Part shown: positions 46,907 through 56,104 of the stretch, in pieces
Layout of the letters: every line of letters begins with the position of its first letter
How positions within the stretch are numbered: position 1 is the first letter of the stretch
Assembly: GCF_000725385.1 (NCBI RefSeq)
Contig: NZ_CP008884.1
Span: forward strand, 4,402,001 to 4,466,000
DNA: 64,000 bases
DNA from: Dyella japonica A8
Lineage (GTDB): Bacteria; Pseudomonadota; Gammaproteobacteria; Xanthomonadales; Rhodanobacteraceae
Direction: 5' to 3'
Notes under the pieces: model-generated
Database searches by the model: none
The model's input: the letters and a program-made list of their open reading frames with translations, nothing else
What the model was told of the DNA's origin: nothing
Made by a program: the position numbers and the translations under genes

Positions 46907-48238
46907 TTATGCGCTCTTGACCTGCAGGCCCGGTTCGACACGCGACGCGCGCCACGCTGGCAGCCACCCGGTGACCACCCCGACCACCAGCGCCAACAGG
47001 AACAACGCCGCGAACATCGCCGGATCGAGCCGCGCCAGATCGGTGAAACCGCTGTCTTGCAAGCGCAGCGTCCAAAGGCCGAACAGTGTCAGCGGCAAGG
47101 CCAGCGCGCCGCCGATCAGGCAGATCATCGACGCCTCGAACACATGCTGCTGGAAGATGGCACGGCGCGGTGCGCCGAGTGCGCGGCGCACACCAATCTC
47201 CGCACCACGCCGCAGGAAACGCGCGGCAAGCAAGCCCGCCACGTTGGCCATGCACAGCAGCAGGAATGATCCCGCCAGCCACGCGTTCAAACGCACGTTG
47301 TCAGGCACCACGTTTTGTTTGCTCAACCACGTCCCGACACCGGTCAGCTCGGCGTGCGCCGGTTTGCCGTAACCGGCCAGCGATGTCTGGTTTTCCGCGT
47401 AGTGTTGCAGGTAGGCAAGGAAATCAGCCGCCTGCCGACGATCCGGCAGATCGACCCAGTAGCTCAGCGATGCGCAGTGAATGGCGTCGGTACCGAACAG
47501 GGTTTTCTGCTTGGGCGCGTCTTCGTCGCAACCGTCACTGCCCGCCAGGTCGACGCCTGCGTCCAGCAACGCACTCAGCGGCACGAAGGCTTCGTCACGC
47601 CGCCGGTCGCCAAAGCCGAATGCCGCCAGCTCGTAGAAGTGCGGCTGCGGCCTGAAGGGAACACTCACGCCGATGATGCGGAACACGCCATGCCCCAGCT
47701 TGAGATCGCGCCCCAGCACATCGGTCGTGCCGTACAAGTGCTGCGCCATCTCGCTGTCGATCACCACCAAGGGCGTGTGTGCGGCGTCCTCTGCCGGCGT
47801 CCATCCGCGACCGCTGCGCAAGGACACGCCCAGCAGGGGCATGAACTCACCGGTGGTCGCCAGCACGTAGTCGCGTGCGTGCCGCGGCTGCTCGCCATCG
47901 CCGGTCAGTTCCGTGAACACGCTGGCCATGGCCGCCTGCCAGGCGGCCCGGTGGTCGTGCAACAACTCCCGTGCATCACCCAGCTTGATGCGGTGATAGT
48001 TCTCTACCGTGATCTCATTGAGCGACTGGTTCTGCTGGGGCTTGGCATGCACCGTGTCGACCCAGGCCAGATACAGGTGGCTGCTGCGCCCAGGCAGCGG
48101 GTCCGCCGTCAGCTGGTGCAGCAAGGCCAGCGTCGTCATCGTCGCCGCCAACCCCATCGCCACGGTAAGCACCGCCAGCACCGTGCTGCGTGGAAACCGC
48201 CTCAATCCATGCCAGGCCAACATCAGGTTGTAACGCAT
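46907..48238 (-). CDS. ABC transporter permease, FtsX/MacB fold, long form B1
   Basis: 443 residues. N-terminal helix about 15-40 (VLAVLTVAMGLAATMTTLAL), large periplasmic domain to about 310, three C-terminal helices with FLRRGAEIGVRRALGAPRRA, tail VEPGLQVKSA. It differs most from the other long forms: the usual Cys-Val-Trp becomes HCASLSYW, though a second Cys upstream (GSDGCDED) is kept. The start ATG 48238 has a GGAAGGA site. It follows A2 after a 114-base gap, the widest inside the array, which contains a CGCGGC hairpin at 48276-48293. Confidence 0.88.
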   Translation of the reverse strand: MRYNLMLAWHGLRRFPRSTVLAVLTVAMGLAATMTTLALLHQLTADPLPGRSSHLYLAWVDTVHAKPQQNQSLNEITVENYHRIKLGDARELLHDHRAAWQAAMASVFTELTGDGEQPRHARDYVLATTGEFMPLLGVSLRSGRGWTPAEDAAHTPLVVIDSEMAQHLYGTTDVLGRDLKLGHGVFRIIGVSVPFRPQPHFYELAAFGFGDRRRDEAFVPLSALLDAGVDLAGSDGCDEDAPKQKTLFGTDAIHCASLSYWVDLPDRRQAADFLAYLQHYAENQTSLAGYGKPAHAELTGVGTWLSKQNVVPDNVRLNAWLAGSFLLLCMANVAGLLAARFLRRGAEIGVRRALGAPRRAIFQQHVFEASMICLIGGALALPLTLFGLWTLRLQDSGFTDLARLDPAMFAALFLLALVVGVVTGWLPAWRASRVEPGLQVKSA

Positions 48239-48352
48239 GCGTTCCTTCCCTGTTGCGTGATTTTTCCGTAACCGTCGCGGCACATGCGCCGCGCGTTACG
48301 TCCCCAGAGGCATGACCGGCCCGTACCGGCCACGCCGCGTCCCCTCACACGG

Positions 48353-49564
48353 TCAGACCGACCGCGTCGCCACCACCGGCGGCACGCTCGCCGCGCGCAT
48401 GGCCGGCGCCAGCACCGCCAGTTGCCCCAGCCCCCACAGCGCCAGCGCGCCCACCGGCAGGTAATACACGGGAAGGCGCGGCACTTCATAGAACTTCATC
48501 AGCACCAGGTTGAGCCCGAACGTCAGCACCACGCCGACCACGATGCCGGCAGTGACGATCAGGAAGTTCTCCGCCTGGAAGTAACGCAGGATGTCGCTGC
48601 GCGTCGCGCCAATGGCGCGGCGGATGCCGATCTGCTTGCGACGCTGCTGCACCCAGAAGCTGGCCAGCCCCACGATGCCCAGCGCCGTCACCAGCAACAG
48701 CGCCACGATGACGCCAGCCAGCATGCCGACCATGATGCGGGTCTGGCGGAAATAGTCCGCGCGCAGCTCCGGCACGGTGCGGCTCTGCGGGAGATTGAGC
48801 ACCGCCTCCGGCGCGGCCTTCTGTGCCGCGTCGCGTGCCTCGCGCAACACACGCGGCAGCTCGGCGGGGCTGGCGCGCAAGACGTAGACGCCGTGCAGCG
48901 AGTCACCGGGAGTCACCGGGGCGAACACCGACCACTCACCCGCGCTGTCGCCATGCCCACCGCCCGGATCGGGCGGCGCCAGGTGTGCCATCACGCCGAT
49001 CACGCGGAAGTGGTATGTGTCCGACCAGAACTCCTTGCCCAGCGGATCCTGTCCCGGCCAGAGGCGCTCGGCGAACGCACGCGTGACCCAGACAGACGTG
49101 TTCTTCGGCAGCCAGTTTTCAGCCACCTGGAAATCCTCCGGCTGGAACGCATGCCCTGCCACACGCTGCAGGCCCAGTGCTTCCACGGCACCGGGGCCGC
49201 CGGAGTAGAAGTGCGGCACGGCGATGTAGTGCTCGTGGTCAAGGGTAACGCCGGCGTAGCCGGCGTGGTCCGCAAACGGCACGGCATTGACCACCGCCAC
49301 CGACTGCACGCCAGGCACGGCACGCAACGCAGTGGTGACCCGTGCGTTGAGGTCCGTGCCCTTGCATCCATCGCAGCCGAGGCTGATCAGGGCCAGCGAG
49401 GATTCGTCCACGCCGCTTTCCACATGAAGCATCCGCAACTGCCCCACGATGAGGAAACAGGCGTTGCACAACACCGCACAGGCAAGCGCGATTTCCAGCG
49501 CGATCAACGCGGTGGCGAGACGATGGCGGCGCAAAGCGGCAAGGATGGGAGCGAAATGCGTCAT
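48353..49564 (-). CDS. ABC transporter permease, FtsX/MacB fold, short form A2
   Basis: 403 residues. N-terminus FAPILAALRRHRLATALIAL, first helix about 15-38, periplasmic domain with an unusual CxxC (SLGCDGCKGTDL) absent from the other short forms, then three helices with IGIRRAIGATRSDILRYFQA and tail PPVVATRSV. Closest to A3 in the array by eye. The ATG at 49564 is used with a GAGG site; longer in-frame starts lack homology. Confidence 0.88.
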   Translation of the reverse strand: MTHFAPILAALRRHRLATALIALEIALACAVLCNACFLIVGQLRMLHVESGVDESSLALISLGCDGCKGTDLNARVTTALRAVPGVQSVAVVNAVPFADHAGYAGVTLDHEHYIAVPHFYSGGPGAVEALGLQRVAGHAFQPEDFQVAENWLPKNTSVWVTRAFAERLWPGQDPLGKEFWSDTYHFRVIGVMAHLAPPDPGGGHGDSAGEWSVFAPVTPGDSLHGVYVLRASPAELPRVLREARDAAQKAAPEAVLNLPQSRTVPELRADYFRQTRIMVGMLAGVIVALLLVTALGIVGLASFWVQQRRKQIGIRRAIGATRSDILRYFQAENFLIVTAGIVVGVVLTFGLNLVLMKFYEVPRLPVYYLPVGALALWGLGQLAVLAPAMRAASVPPVVATRSV

Positions 49565-49572
49565 GGTCGGCC

Positions 49573-50895
49573 TCACAGAGTCTTCAGTTGCCATGCCGGC
49601 ACCACGCGGCATGCGCGCACCGCCGGGAGCATTCCCGCCAACAGGCTCGCGCCAATCGCGGCGAGGAAGGTCAGCATGAACATGGGCACGTCCAGGCGCG
49701 CCAGGTCGGCATAAGCCACGGGCTGCTGCCGGATGAACCACAACCCCGCCAGGGTGAGCAGCCAGCCGAACGCGCCGCCAATCAGGCCGATCAAGCCCGA
49801 CTCCACCATGTACTGCGTGAATACGGCCGCGCGGCTGGCGCCCAGTGCGCGCCGCAAGCCGATTTCCCCGCTGCGGCGCAGGAACTTCGCCAGCAGCAGG
49901 CCCACCATGTTGACCAGGCAAATGCCGAGGAAGGCCACCGCCAGCCAGGCCTGCAGGCGCACGTTGCTGGGGAGCACGCCGTTGTAGTCCAGCCATCCCA
50001 TCAGGTCACGCAACCGCGTATTGCCCGCATGCGTGAAGCGGCCCGCCGCCTGCTGCTGCGCCGCGTAGTCGGCGACATAGCGGCGATACGCCGCCACCTT
50101 CGCCGCATCGTTGAGCTGCGCCCACAGTGCCACCCACACGCAGGGAGCGTTCTGCAGATGGCCCGGTCGCTCAGGCATCTGCCAGCAGGTGAACTGCAGG
50201 AAGTTGCCGTCGTTGACCTCCAGGCCGGTAAAGAACGGCGTGATGACATCCTCCGGCCGGGTGTAGAAGTCGCTGGTATCGCCACCGGCGAAGCGGCCAC
50301 CGCGCACCGCATAGAACTGCGGCGACGGTCGCCAGGGCTTGAGCACGCCGACGATGCGCACGTCGCTGTCGCGCAGGCGCAGGGTGCGTCCCACGCTGTT
50401 CTCGCCGTTGAACAGCTTCTGGTTGAGATCGTCGGTGATGACGACCACGCGGGCGCGAGCCGCGTCGTCCTGCTCACTCCACGGACCGCCGTAGCGGAAC
50501 GGCACGTTGAACATGCTGAAGAAGTCCGTGGTGGCCGACAGCATCGTCGTCATCACGGGAGGCTTGCCCGCTTCCGCCGTGTTCAGCCGTACCTGGCTTT
50601 GCACCACCAGCGCCTGCCGGTCGGCGCGCCGGGCGCTCCACAGGTCCACGGCCGTGCGGTAATCCAGCATATCCAGCGGCTCGTTGGCGTCCTTGCCCTT
50701 TGGATCCGCATCGACCTGCGGATAGAAGATGGCCTGGCTGCGTCCCGGCAACGGATCACCCGACAGCAGGTGCACCACCGTCAGCGTGGTCATGCTGGCG
50801 CCGATACCCACGGCGATGGCAAGCACCATCAGCGCCGTGAGCACCTGGTTCCGACGCAGGCTGTGGAAGGCAAGATCGAGGTAGTAACCGAACAT
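49573..50895 (-). CDS. ABC transporter permease, FtsX/MacB fold, long form B2
   Basis: 440 residues. It starts MFGYYLDLAFHSLRRNQVLT, with GIGASMTTLTVVHLLSGDPL at the first helix, a periplasmic domain containing the paired Cys (FTCWQMPERP, NAPCVW), and the C-terminal FLRRSGEIGLRRALGASRAA, tail VVPAWQLKTL. It groups with B3. Eight bases separate it from A2, so the two are very likely translated together as a pair. Confidence 0.9.
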   Translation of the reverse strand: MFGYYLDLAFHSLRRNQVLTALMVLAIAVGIGASMTTLTVVHLLSGDPLPGRSQAIFYPQVDADPKGKDANEPLDMLDYRTAVDLWSARRADRQALVVQSQVRLNTAEAGKPPVMTTMLSATTDFFSMFNVPFRYGGPWSEQDDAARARVVVITDDLNQKLFNGENSVGRTLRLRDSDVRIVGVLKPWRPSPQFYAVRGGRFAGGDTSDFYTRPEDVITPFFTGLEVNDGNFLQFTCWQMPERPGHLQNAPCVWVALWAQLNDAAKVAAYRRYVADYAAQQQAAGRFTHAGNTRLRDLMGWLDYNGVLPSNVRLQAWLAVAFLGICLVNMVGLLLAKFLRRSGEIGLRRALGASRAAVFTQYMVESGLIGLIGGAFGWLLTLAGLWFIRQQPVAYADLARLDVPMFMLTFLAAIGASLLAGMLPAVRACRVVPAWQLKTL

Positions 50896-50914
50896 ATCCC
50901 TGTCCCCTTGTCGC

Positions 50915-52138
50915 TCAAACCGAACGTGTCGCCACCACCGGCGGTACCGCCGCGGCACGCATGGCCGGGCCCAGCACCGCCAGTTGCCCGATGATCCACA
51001 GCAGCACCGCACCCACCGGGAAGTAGATGCCGGGCAAGCGTGGCAGTTCGTAGTGCACCATCAGCAGCAGGTTGATGCCGTAGGCCAGCACCATGCCCAC
51101 GACGATGCCGATGGTCGCCAGCAGGAAGTTCTCCGTCTGGAAGTAGCGCAGGATGTTCGTGCGCGTGGCGCCCAGCGCACGGCGCACGCCGATCTGCCGG
51201 CGCCGCTGCGCGACCCAGAAGCTGCCCAGGCCGACGATGCCCAGCGCCGTGACGATCAGCAGCGCCACGCACACGCCAATCAGCAGGCCCGCCATGGCGC
51301 GGTCGTTCTGGAAGAAGTCGTGCCGCATGTCGTCGAAGGTGTGCTTCTTCAGCACCACGCGATGCGGGTTGATCTCCTTGAGCTTGGCCAGCGCGGCGGC
51401 GAGCACGCGCTCGCGGTCTTCCGGCGTCTTGGTGCGGACGACATATTCCCCGCGCGCCATGCGCATGGGGAAGATCATGCTGTAGCTCTTGGCCGAATCG
51501 TCCCAGATGGACGGACGTATCAGTTCCTTGACCACGCCCACCACGGTCATGGGGTAATCCATCAGGTAGATCTGCTTGCCCAGCGCCTGCTGGCCGGGCC
51601 ACAACCGCTGGGCCATGTTCTGCGTGATGACGATCACCTGTGGCAGGGACTTGGCGTCCTTGGCGGCGGCGCCGCGCACCACGTCATCGAAATCCTTGAA
51701 GTCGTCGGGTCGCAGATCCCGGCCGGCGACCAGCTGCAGGCCGAGTGCAGGCACCAGGTTCTCGCCGGAATACATGGTCGCATTGAGCGTGGAGAGCTTC
51801 TGCTTCGGGTCGAGCTTGATGCCGGAATTCGAGGACGAATTGCCGAACGGCACCTGCATCACCGAGGCCACCTCGGCCACACCGGGGATCTGCTGCAACG
51901 CGGCGAGGTCGGTCAAGGTGCGCGATTTCTTGTCCTTGGTGTCGCCGATGTCGGCCAGCTGGATGTGCAGCAGGCGGTGCTCGTCCACCCCGCTGTCCAT
52001 GCTCATGCGATCCAGCCGCTGACTGATGATGAACACGGCATTGCACACGATGGCGCAGGTCAGCGCGATCTCGATGATCACCAGCAACGCGGTGATCTTG
52101 TGGCGACGCAAGGTGGAAAGGATGGGAAGAATATCCAT
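50915..52138 (-). CDS. ABC transporter permease, FtsX/MacB fold, short form A3
   Basis: 407 residues. N-terminus MDILPILSTLRRHKITALLV, first helix about 16-38, periplasmic MacB-like domain to about 285, C-terminal helices with IGVRRALGATRTNILRYFQT and tail PPVVATRSV. No signal peptide apart from the first helix. It follows B3 after 10 bases. Confidence 0.9.
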   Translation of the reverse strand: MDILPILSTLRRHKITALLVIIEIALTCAIVCNAVFIISQRLDRMSMDSGVDEHRLLHIQLADIGDTKDKKSRTLTDLAALQQIPGVAEVASVMQVPFGNSSSNSGIKLDPKQKLSTLNATMYSGENLVPALGLQLVAGRDLRPDDFKDFDDVVRGAAAKDAKSLPQVIVITQNMAQRLWPGQQALGKQIYLMDYPMTVVGVVKELIRPSIWDDSAKSYSMIFPMRMARGEYVVRTKTPEDRERVLAAALAKLKEINPHRVVLKKHTFDDMRHDFFQNDRAMAGLLIGVCVALLIVTALGIVGLGSFWVAQRRRQIGVRRALGATRTNILRYFQTENFLLATIGIVVGMVLAYGINLLLMVHYELPRLPGIYFPVGAVLLWIIGQLAVLGPAMRAAAVPPVVATRSV

Positions 52139-52148
52139 GTCTGCGTCC

Positions 52149-53450
52149 TCACTGACTCTTCAGTTGCAATGCCGGAGTGATCTGGCACGCGCGCCACGCG
52201 GGCAACAAGCCGGCCAGCAAGGTGGAACCGATGGCCAGCACGAACGTCGTCAACAGCATCGCCATGTCCAGGTGCGCCAGCGAGGCATAGTCCGACGGCT
52301 GGCGCCGCACCAGCCACAGGCCGATGAAGGCCAGCAGCAAACCGCACAGGCCACCGGCCAGGCCGATGACGCCGGACTCGATCAACAGCTGCATGAACAC
52401 CTCGCGCTTGGAGGCGCCGAGCGCGCGACGCACGCCCAGCTCGCCCGCGCGGCGCAGGAACTTCGCCAGCATCAGGCCCACCGTGTTGACCAGGCAGACC
52501 AGCAGGAAGCCGAACGCCAGCCAGGTCTGCAGGCGCACGTCGCCCGGTACCACCTTGTTGATGTCCAGCCATTCCATGAGCCCCGGCAGGCGCACGTTGA
52601 CCGGGCGCACGAAGCGTCCCAGCGCCCGCTGCTCTTCCGAGTAGTGGACCAGGTACTCCTTGTACGCGGCGACCTTGGCCGCGCTGTCCAGCTGCACCCA
52701 GAACTGCAGCCACACGCAGGGCTGCGTTTCCGCATGCTCCTCGTCGCCACCGGTGCCCCAGCAGTCGGTGGAACCGTCGTGTTCCAGGCGGATGTCATGC
52801 GAGGTGGTAAGCGGCACGAACACGTCTTCCGACGCGGCGTACTTGCCCGTGTCCACGTCGTAGAAGTGCGGATTGGGCCGCCACTCGTCCAGCACGCCGA
52901 CCACGCGGAAGGCGGTGTCCTTCATCCGCAGGATCTGGCCGGTGCTGTCCTTGCCGCCGAACAGTTTCTCGTTGAGCTTGCGCGAAATCACCACCACGCG
53001 CGCCTTGCCGTCGTCCTCCTCCGCACTCCAGGGCCGACCGTAGAGGAAGGGCACGCGGAACATCGGGAAGAAGTCGCTCGAAGTGTAACGCGCATCGCTG
53101 TAGAACGGATCGAGGTTCGCCTGTGCCGGCTGCACCGGCACCGAGCCGCCGGTCATCAGGGCCTGCCGGTCGGCGCGCTTGGCGTGCAGCATGTTCATGC
53201 CGTCGATCCAGGTCACCTGGTAAGGCGGATCCTTGCCCTCCTCGTAGCTGTCCTGGTCGCGCGGGTCGATCCTTGGATAGAACAGCGTGCCGCTGGCGCC
53301 CGGCAACGGATCGCCGGACAGCACATGCAACACGGTCAGCGTGGTCATGCTGGCCCCGATGCCGAGCGCAATGGCCAGCACCATCAGCGTGGTGAGGATC
53401 TTGTTGCGCCCGAGGCTGCGCAGCGCCAAGTCCAGGTAGTAAGTGAACAT
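52149..53450 (-). CDS. ABC transporter permease, FtsX/MacB fold, long form B3
   Basis: 433 residues, starting MFTYYLDLALRSLGRNKILT with GIGASMTTLTVLHVLSGDPL like B2. The Cys pair is DCWGTGG and QPCVW. The C-terminal block has FLRRAGELGVRRALGASKRE and ends TPALQLKSQ. It lies 31 bases after A4. Confidence 0.9.
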   Translation of the reverse strand: MFTYYLDLALRSLGRNKILTTLMVLAIALGIGASMTTLTVLHVLSGDPLPGASGTLFYPRIDPRDQDSYEEGKDPPYQVTWIDGMNMLHAKRADRQALMTGGSVPVQPAQANLDPFYSDARYTSSDFFPMFRVPFLYGRPWSAEEDDGKARVVVISRKLNEKLFGGKDSTGQILRMKDTAFRVVGVLDEWRPNPHFYDVDTGKYAASEDVFVPLTTSHDIRLEHDGSTDCWGTGGDEEHAETQPCVWLQFWVQLDSAAKVAAYKEYLVHYSEEQRALGRFVRPVNVRLPGLMEWLDINKVVPGDVRLQTWLAFGFLLVCLVNTVGLMLAKFLRRAGELGVRRALGASKREVFMQLLIESGVIGLAGGLCGLLLAFIGLWLVRRQPSDYASLAHLDMAMLLTTFVLAIGSTLLAGLLPAWRACQITPALQLKSQ

Positions 53451-53481
53451 CGTCGTCCCCTATCTCAACATTCCCGTCCGT

Positions 53482-54711
53482 CTACACGGAGCGCGTAGCT
53501 TCCACCGGCGGCACGCGCGATGCGCGCAACGCCGGCGCGAGCACCGCGCCCTGCCCCAGCAACAGAAGAATCACCACACCCCCGACCAGATACGCCAGCG
53601 ACAGGCGGTGCATCTCGAAGTGGGTGACCATCCAGAGGTTCATCACCAAGGCAAGCACCACGCCCAGCACCACGCCCGCACCGCTGATCAGCAGGTTCTC
53701 GGTCATGAAGTAATGCAGGATGTCCCGCCGCGTGGCACCGAGCGCGCGACGCACGCCGATCTGGCGGCGACGCTGGCCCACCCAGAAGCTGGTGAGGCCC
53801 ACGATGCCCGCGGCGGTGACCGCCAGCAGCACGACGCTGATCACGCCCATCAGGATGGCCATGCCGCGATCGCTTTCATACGCACGCGACCGCACCTCGC
53901 TGAAACTCAGAATGCCGTCGTCCTCGTTGATCACGCGACGGGGGTTGTGCGCGAACAGCGCCTTGCCCGCCGCACGCATGGCCGTGTCCAGCTGCCCCGG
54001 ACGGGTGCGCACGATGTAGAACGAACCCAGTGAGATGGCCAAACGCTCGGGAATGATCACCGACCGGTAGGCGAAGGCAGAGGCCCACTGCGAGACGCTC
54101 TGGGCCTGCAACAACTCGACCTCGCCCACGATGGTGGCCGGCCCACCGACCAGGTAGATGGTCTTGCCGACCGCGTCGCCAGCGGGAAAGAGCTTGTCGG
54201 CCAGCGCCTTGGTCACGATCACCATCGGCGGCGCGAGCTTGTAGCGCATGTCCATGTGGCCGATTTCATCCGCGCGGAAGTTGCGCCCCGCGACCAGCTT
54301 CAGCCCCAGCGTATCGATGAAATGCTCGTCGGCGAAGTAGATGGTGGCTCCCGACGAGTCCTGTGTCTGGTCGGGCTTGAGCCGGATGGCGTCGTCCCAG
54401 CCGCCGCCGCGCAGCGGATAGGAGTTGCTCGGCGTCACGTCCTGCACGCCGGGGAGCTGGCGCAGCACCTGCAGATCCTCGCGGATCATGGCGTCGACGC
54501 GTTCCGTGCCGGGCGCCCCCACCCATTCGCTCTTGATCACGAAAAGGTTGGGCTCGTCGATCCCCGTCGGCTCGGACAGATGCGCGACGCGCTGATGGAT
54601 GATGAACAGCGCATTGCAGACGATTGCCAGGGTCAAGGCAATCTGCATGGCGATGAGGAAGGTGCCCGCCTTGTGGCGGCGCAGCGCGGAGAGAATCGGC
54701 TTGATCTGCAT
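53482..54711 (-). CDS. ABC transporter permease, FtsX/MacB fold, short form A4
   Basis: 409 residues. N-terminus MQIKPILSALRRHKAGTFLI, followed by AMQIALTLAIVCNALFII shared almost exactly with A5, which suggests recent duplication. The periplasmic domain differs much more than the membrane parts. C-terminal IGVRRALGATRRDILHYFMT, tail PPVEATRSV. It lies 15 bases after B4. Confidence 0.9.
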   Translation of the reverse strand: MQIKPILSALRRHKAGTFLIAMQIALTLAIVCNALFIIHQRVAHLSEPTGIDEPNLFVIKSEWVGAPGTERVDAMIREDLQVLRQLPGVQDVTPSNSYPLRGGGWDDAIRLKPDQTQDSSGATIYFADEHFIDTLGLKLVAGRNFRADEIGHMDMRYKLAPPMVIVTKALADKLFPAGDAVGKTIYLVGGPATIVGEVELLQAQSVSQWASAFAYRSVIIPERLAISLGSFYIVRTRPGQLDTAMRAAGKALFAHNPRRVINEDDGILSFSEVRSRAYESDRGMAILMGVISVVLLAVTAAGIVGLTSFWVGQRRRQIGVRRALGATRRDILHYFMTENLLISGAGVVLGVVLALVMNLWMVTHFEMHRLSLAYLVGGVVILLLLGQGAVLAPALRASRVPPVEATRSV

Positions 54712-54726
54712 GTTCTTCTCCCCTCC

Positions 54727-56049
54727 TCAGTTGGACTTGAGTTGCCAGGCGGGCTGCACTTGCGCCGCACGCCAGGTGGGATAGAACGCCGCGATCACCG
54801 TGGCGGAGATCGCCACCAGCATGGTCAGCAGCACCAGCGACGCATCAAGCTGGGCAAGGCGCGCGATCTGCGGCTGGAACACCAGGCCCAGGCCAAGCAT
54901 GCCCGTGGCCGTCAGCGCCAGTCCAAGCACGCCGCCAGCCAGGCCGACCATCGCCGCTTCCGCCAGGAATTGGCGATAGATGTCCGCCCGCGATGCACCG
55001 AGCGCCCGCCGCACGCCGATCTCCGGTGCGCGACGCATGAATTTCGCCAGCAGAAGGCCAACGGTGTTGACCAGGCAGATCACCAGGAAGCCGAGCGACA
55101 GCGTCAGCGAGATTCGACTCTCGGGCGGCACCGCATGCTGGTAGTCGAGCCACTCACGCACATCGCGCAGGCGATTGTTCGGCGCCCAGTTGAAGCGGCC
55201 GGCGTCGCGCTGTTCGCGCGCATAGCCATCAAGAAACTGGCGATAGGCCAGCACTTGCGCGGCATCCTGCAGTTCCACCCAGGGGCTGATCCACACGCAT
55301 TCGCCCTGCAGCCAGCTGTCCCAGCTGTCGCCGCGTTTGCCGACGCTGCCGCAATTGTTGTTGCCGTAGGTGTCGATGTGCTGCGCGACCGCGTAGGTGA
55401 AGGGGATATAGAGCTGCGAAGGATCGGCAAACAGCTTGTCGTCAAAAATATCGAAGAAGCGCGGCTTGGGATCCCAGTTGTCGGTGACGCCCACGATGCG
55501 GTAATGGCGGTCGTCCAGCGTGATCTCGCGCCCCACGCTGTTGGCGCCGCCAAACAGCTTCTGGTTGAGCGCGCGACTGATCACGATGACTGCCTCGCGC
55601 GCGTCGTCCTGCGCACTGCCCCAGCCGCTGCCGTACTGGAACGGCACGTCGAACATCGTGAAGAAGTCACTGTAGGTGGCGTAGCCCTCGGCCTTGAACG
55701 GCATGTGGTGCGGGTCGTCCGGCATCACGGACAGGCCAACCGGGAACAGCATGGTCTGCCGTGCCGCCTTGTGCGCGCGCATCAAGGCCATAGCGTCGGT
55801 GTAGGTGAGCGCCGAGGGCGGCTCGCCATGGCGGTTGTACTCCGGCCCGCGATTGTCGATCAGCGGCACGAACAACGTCGACGACTTCTGCGGTATCGGA
55901 TCCCCCGATACCGCACGGAACACGGCAAACGTCACCATCGACGCCGCAACGCCGAAGCCGATCGACATGACCATCAATGCCGTCAGCAGGACGTTGCGCC
56001 GGAGGCTTGCCGCGCCCAGTCGCAAGTTGTGGATAAACATGCTGCTCAT
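54727..56049 (-). CDS. ABC transporter permease, FtsX/MacB fold, long form B4
   Basis: 440 residues if started at ATG 56049, which has the better site (GAGAGAGT); a second ATG at 56040 (MFIHNLRLG) aligns with the starts of the other long forms. It has the VAASMVTFAVFRAVSGDPIP helix region, the Cys pair (NNNCGSVGK, GECVW), FMRRAPEIGVRRALGASRAD and tail QPAWQLKSN. It groups closely with B5. A 55-base gap separates it from A5. Confidence 0.9.
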   Translation of the reverse strand: MSSMFIHNLRLGAASLRRNVLLTALMVMSIGFGVAASMVTFAVFRAVSGDPIPQKSSTLFVPLIDNRGPEYNRHGEPPSALTYTDAMALMRAHKAARQTMLFPVGLSVMPDDPHHMPFKAEGYATYSDFFTMFDVPFQYGSGWGSAQDDAREAVIVISRALNQKLFGGANSVGREITLDDRHYRIVGVTDNWDPKPRFFDIFDDKLFADPSQLYIPFTYAVAQHIDTYGNNNCGSVGKRGDSWDSWLQGECVWISPWVELQDAAQVLAYRQFLDGYAREQRDAGRFNWAPNNRLRDVREWLDYQHAVPPESRISLTLSLGFLVICLVNTVGLLLAKFMRRAPEIGVRRALGASRADIYRQFLAEAAMVGLAGGVLGLALTATGMLGLGLVFQPQIARLAQLDASLVLLTMLVAISATVIAAFYPTWRAAQVQPAWQLKSN

Positions 56050-56104
56050 GACTCTCTCATTCCACCTGAAACGTTTTTCCAACCACCTGTTACCGCACCA
56101 CGCC

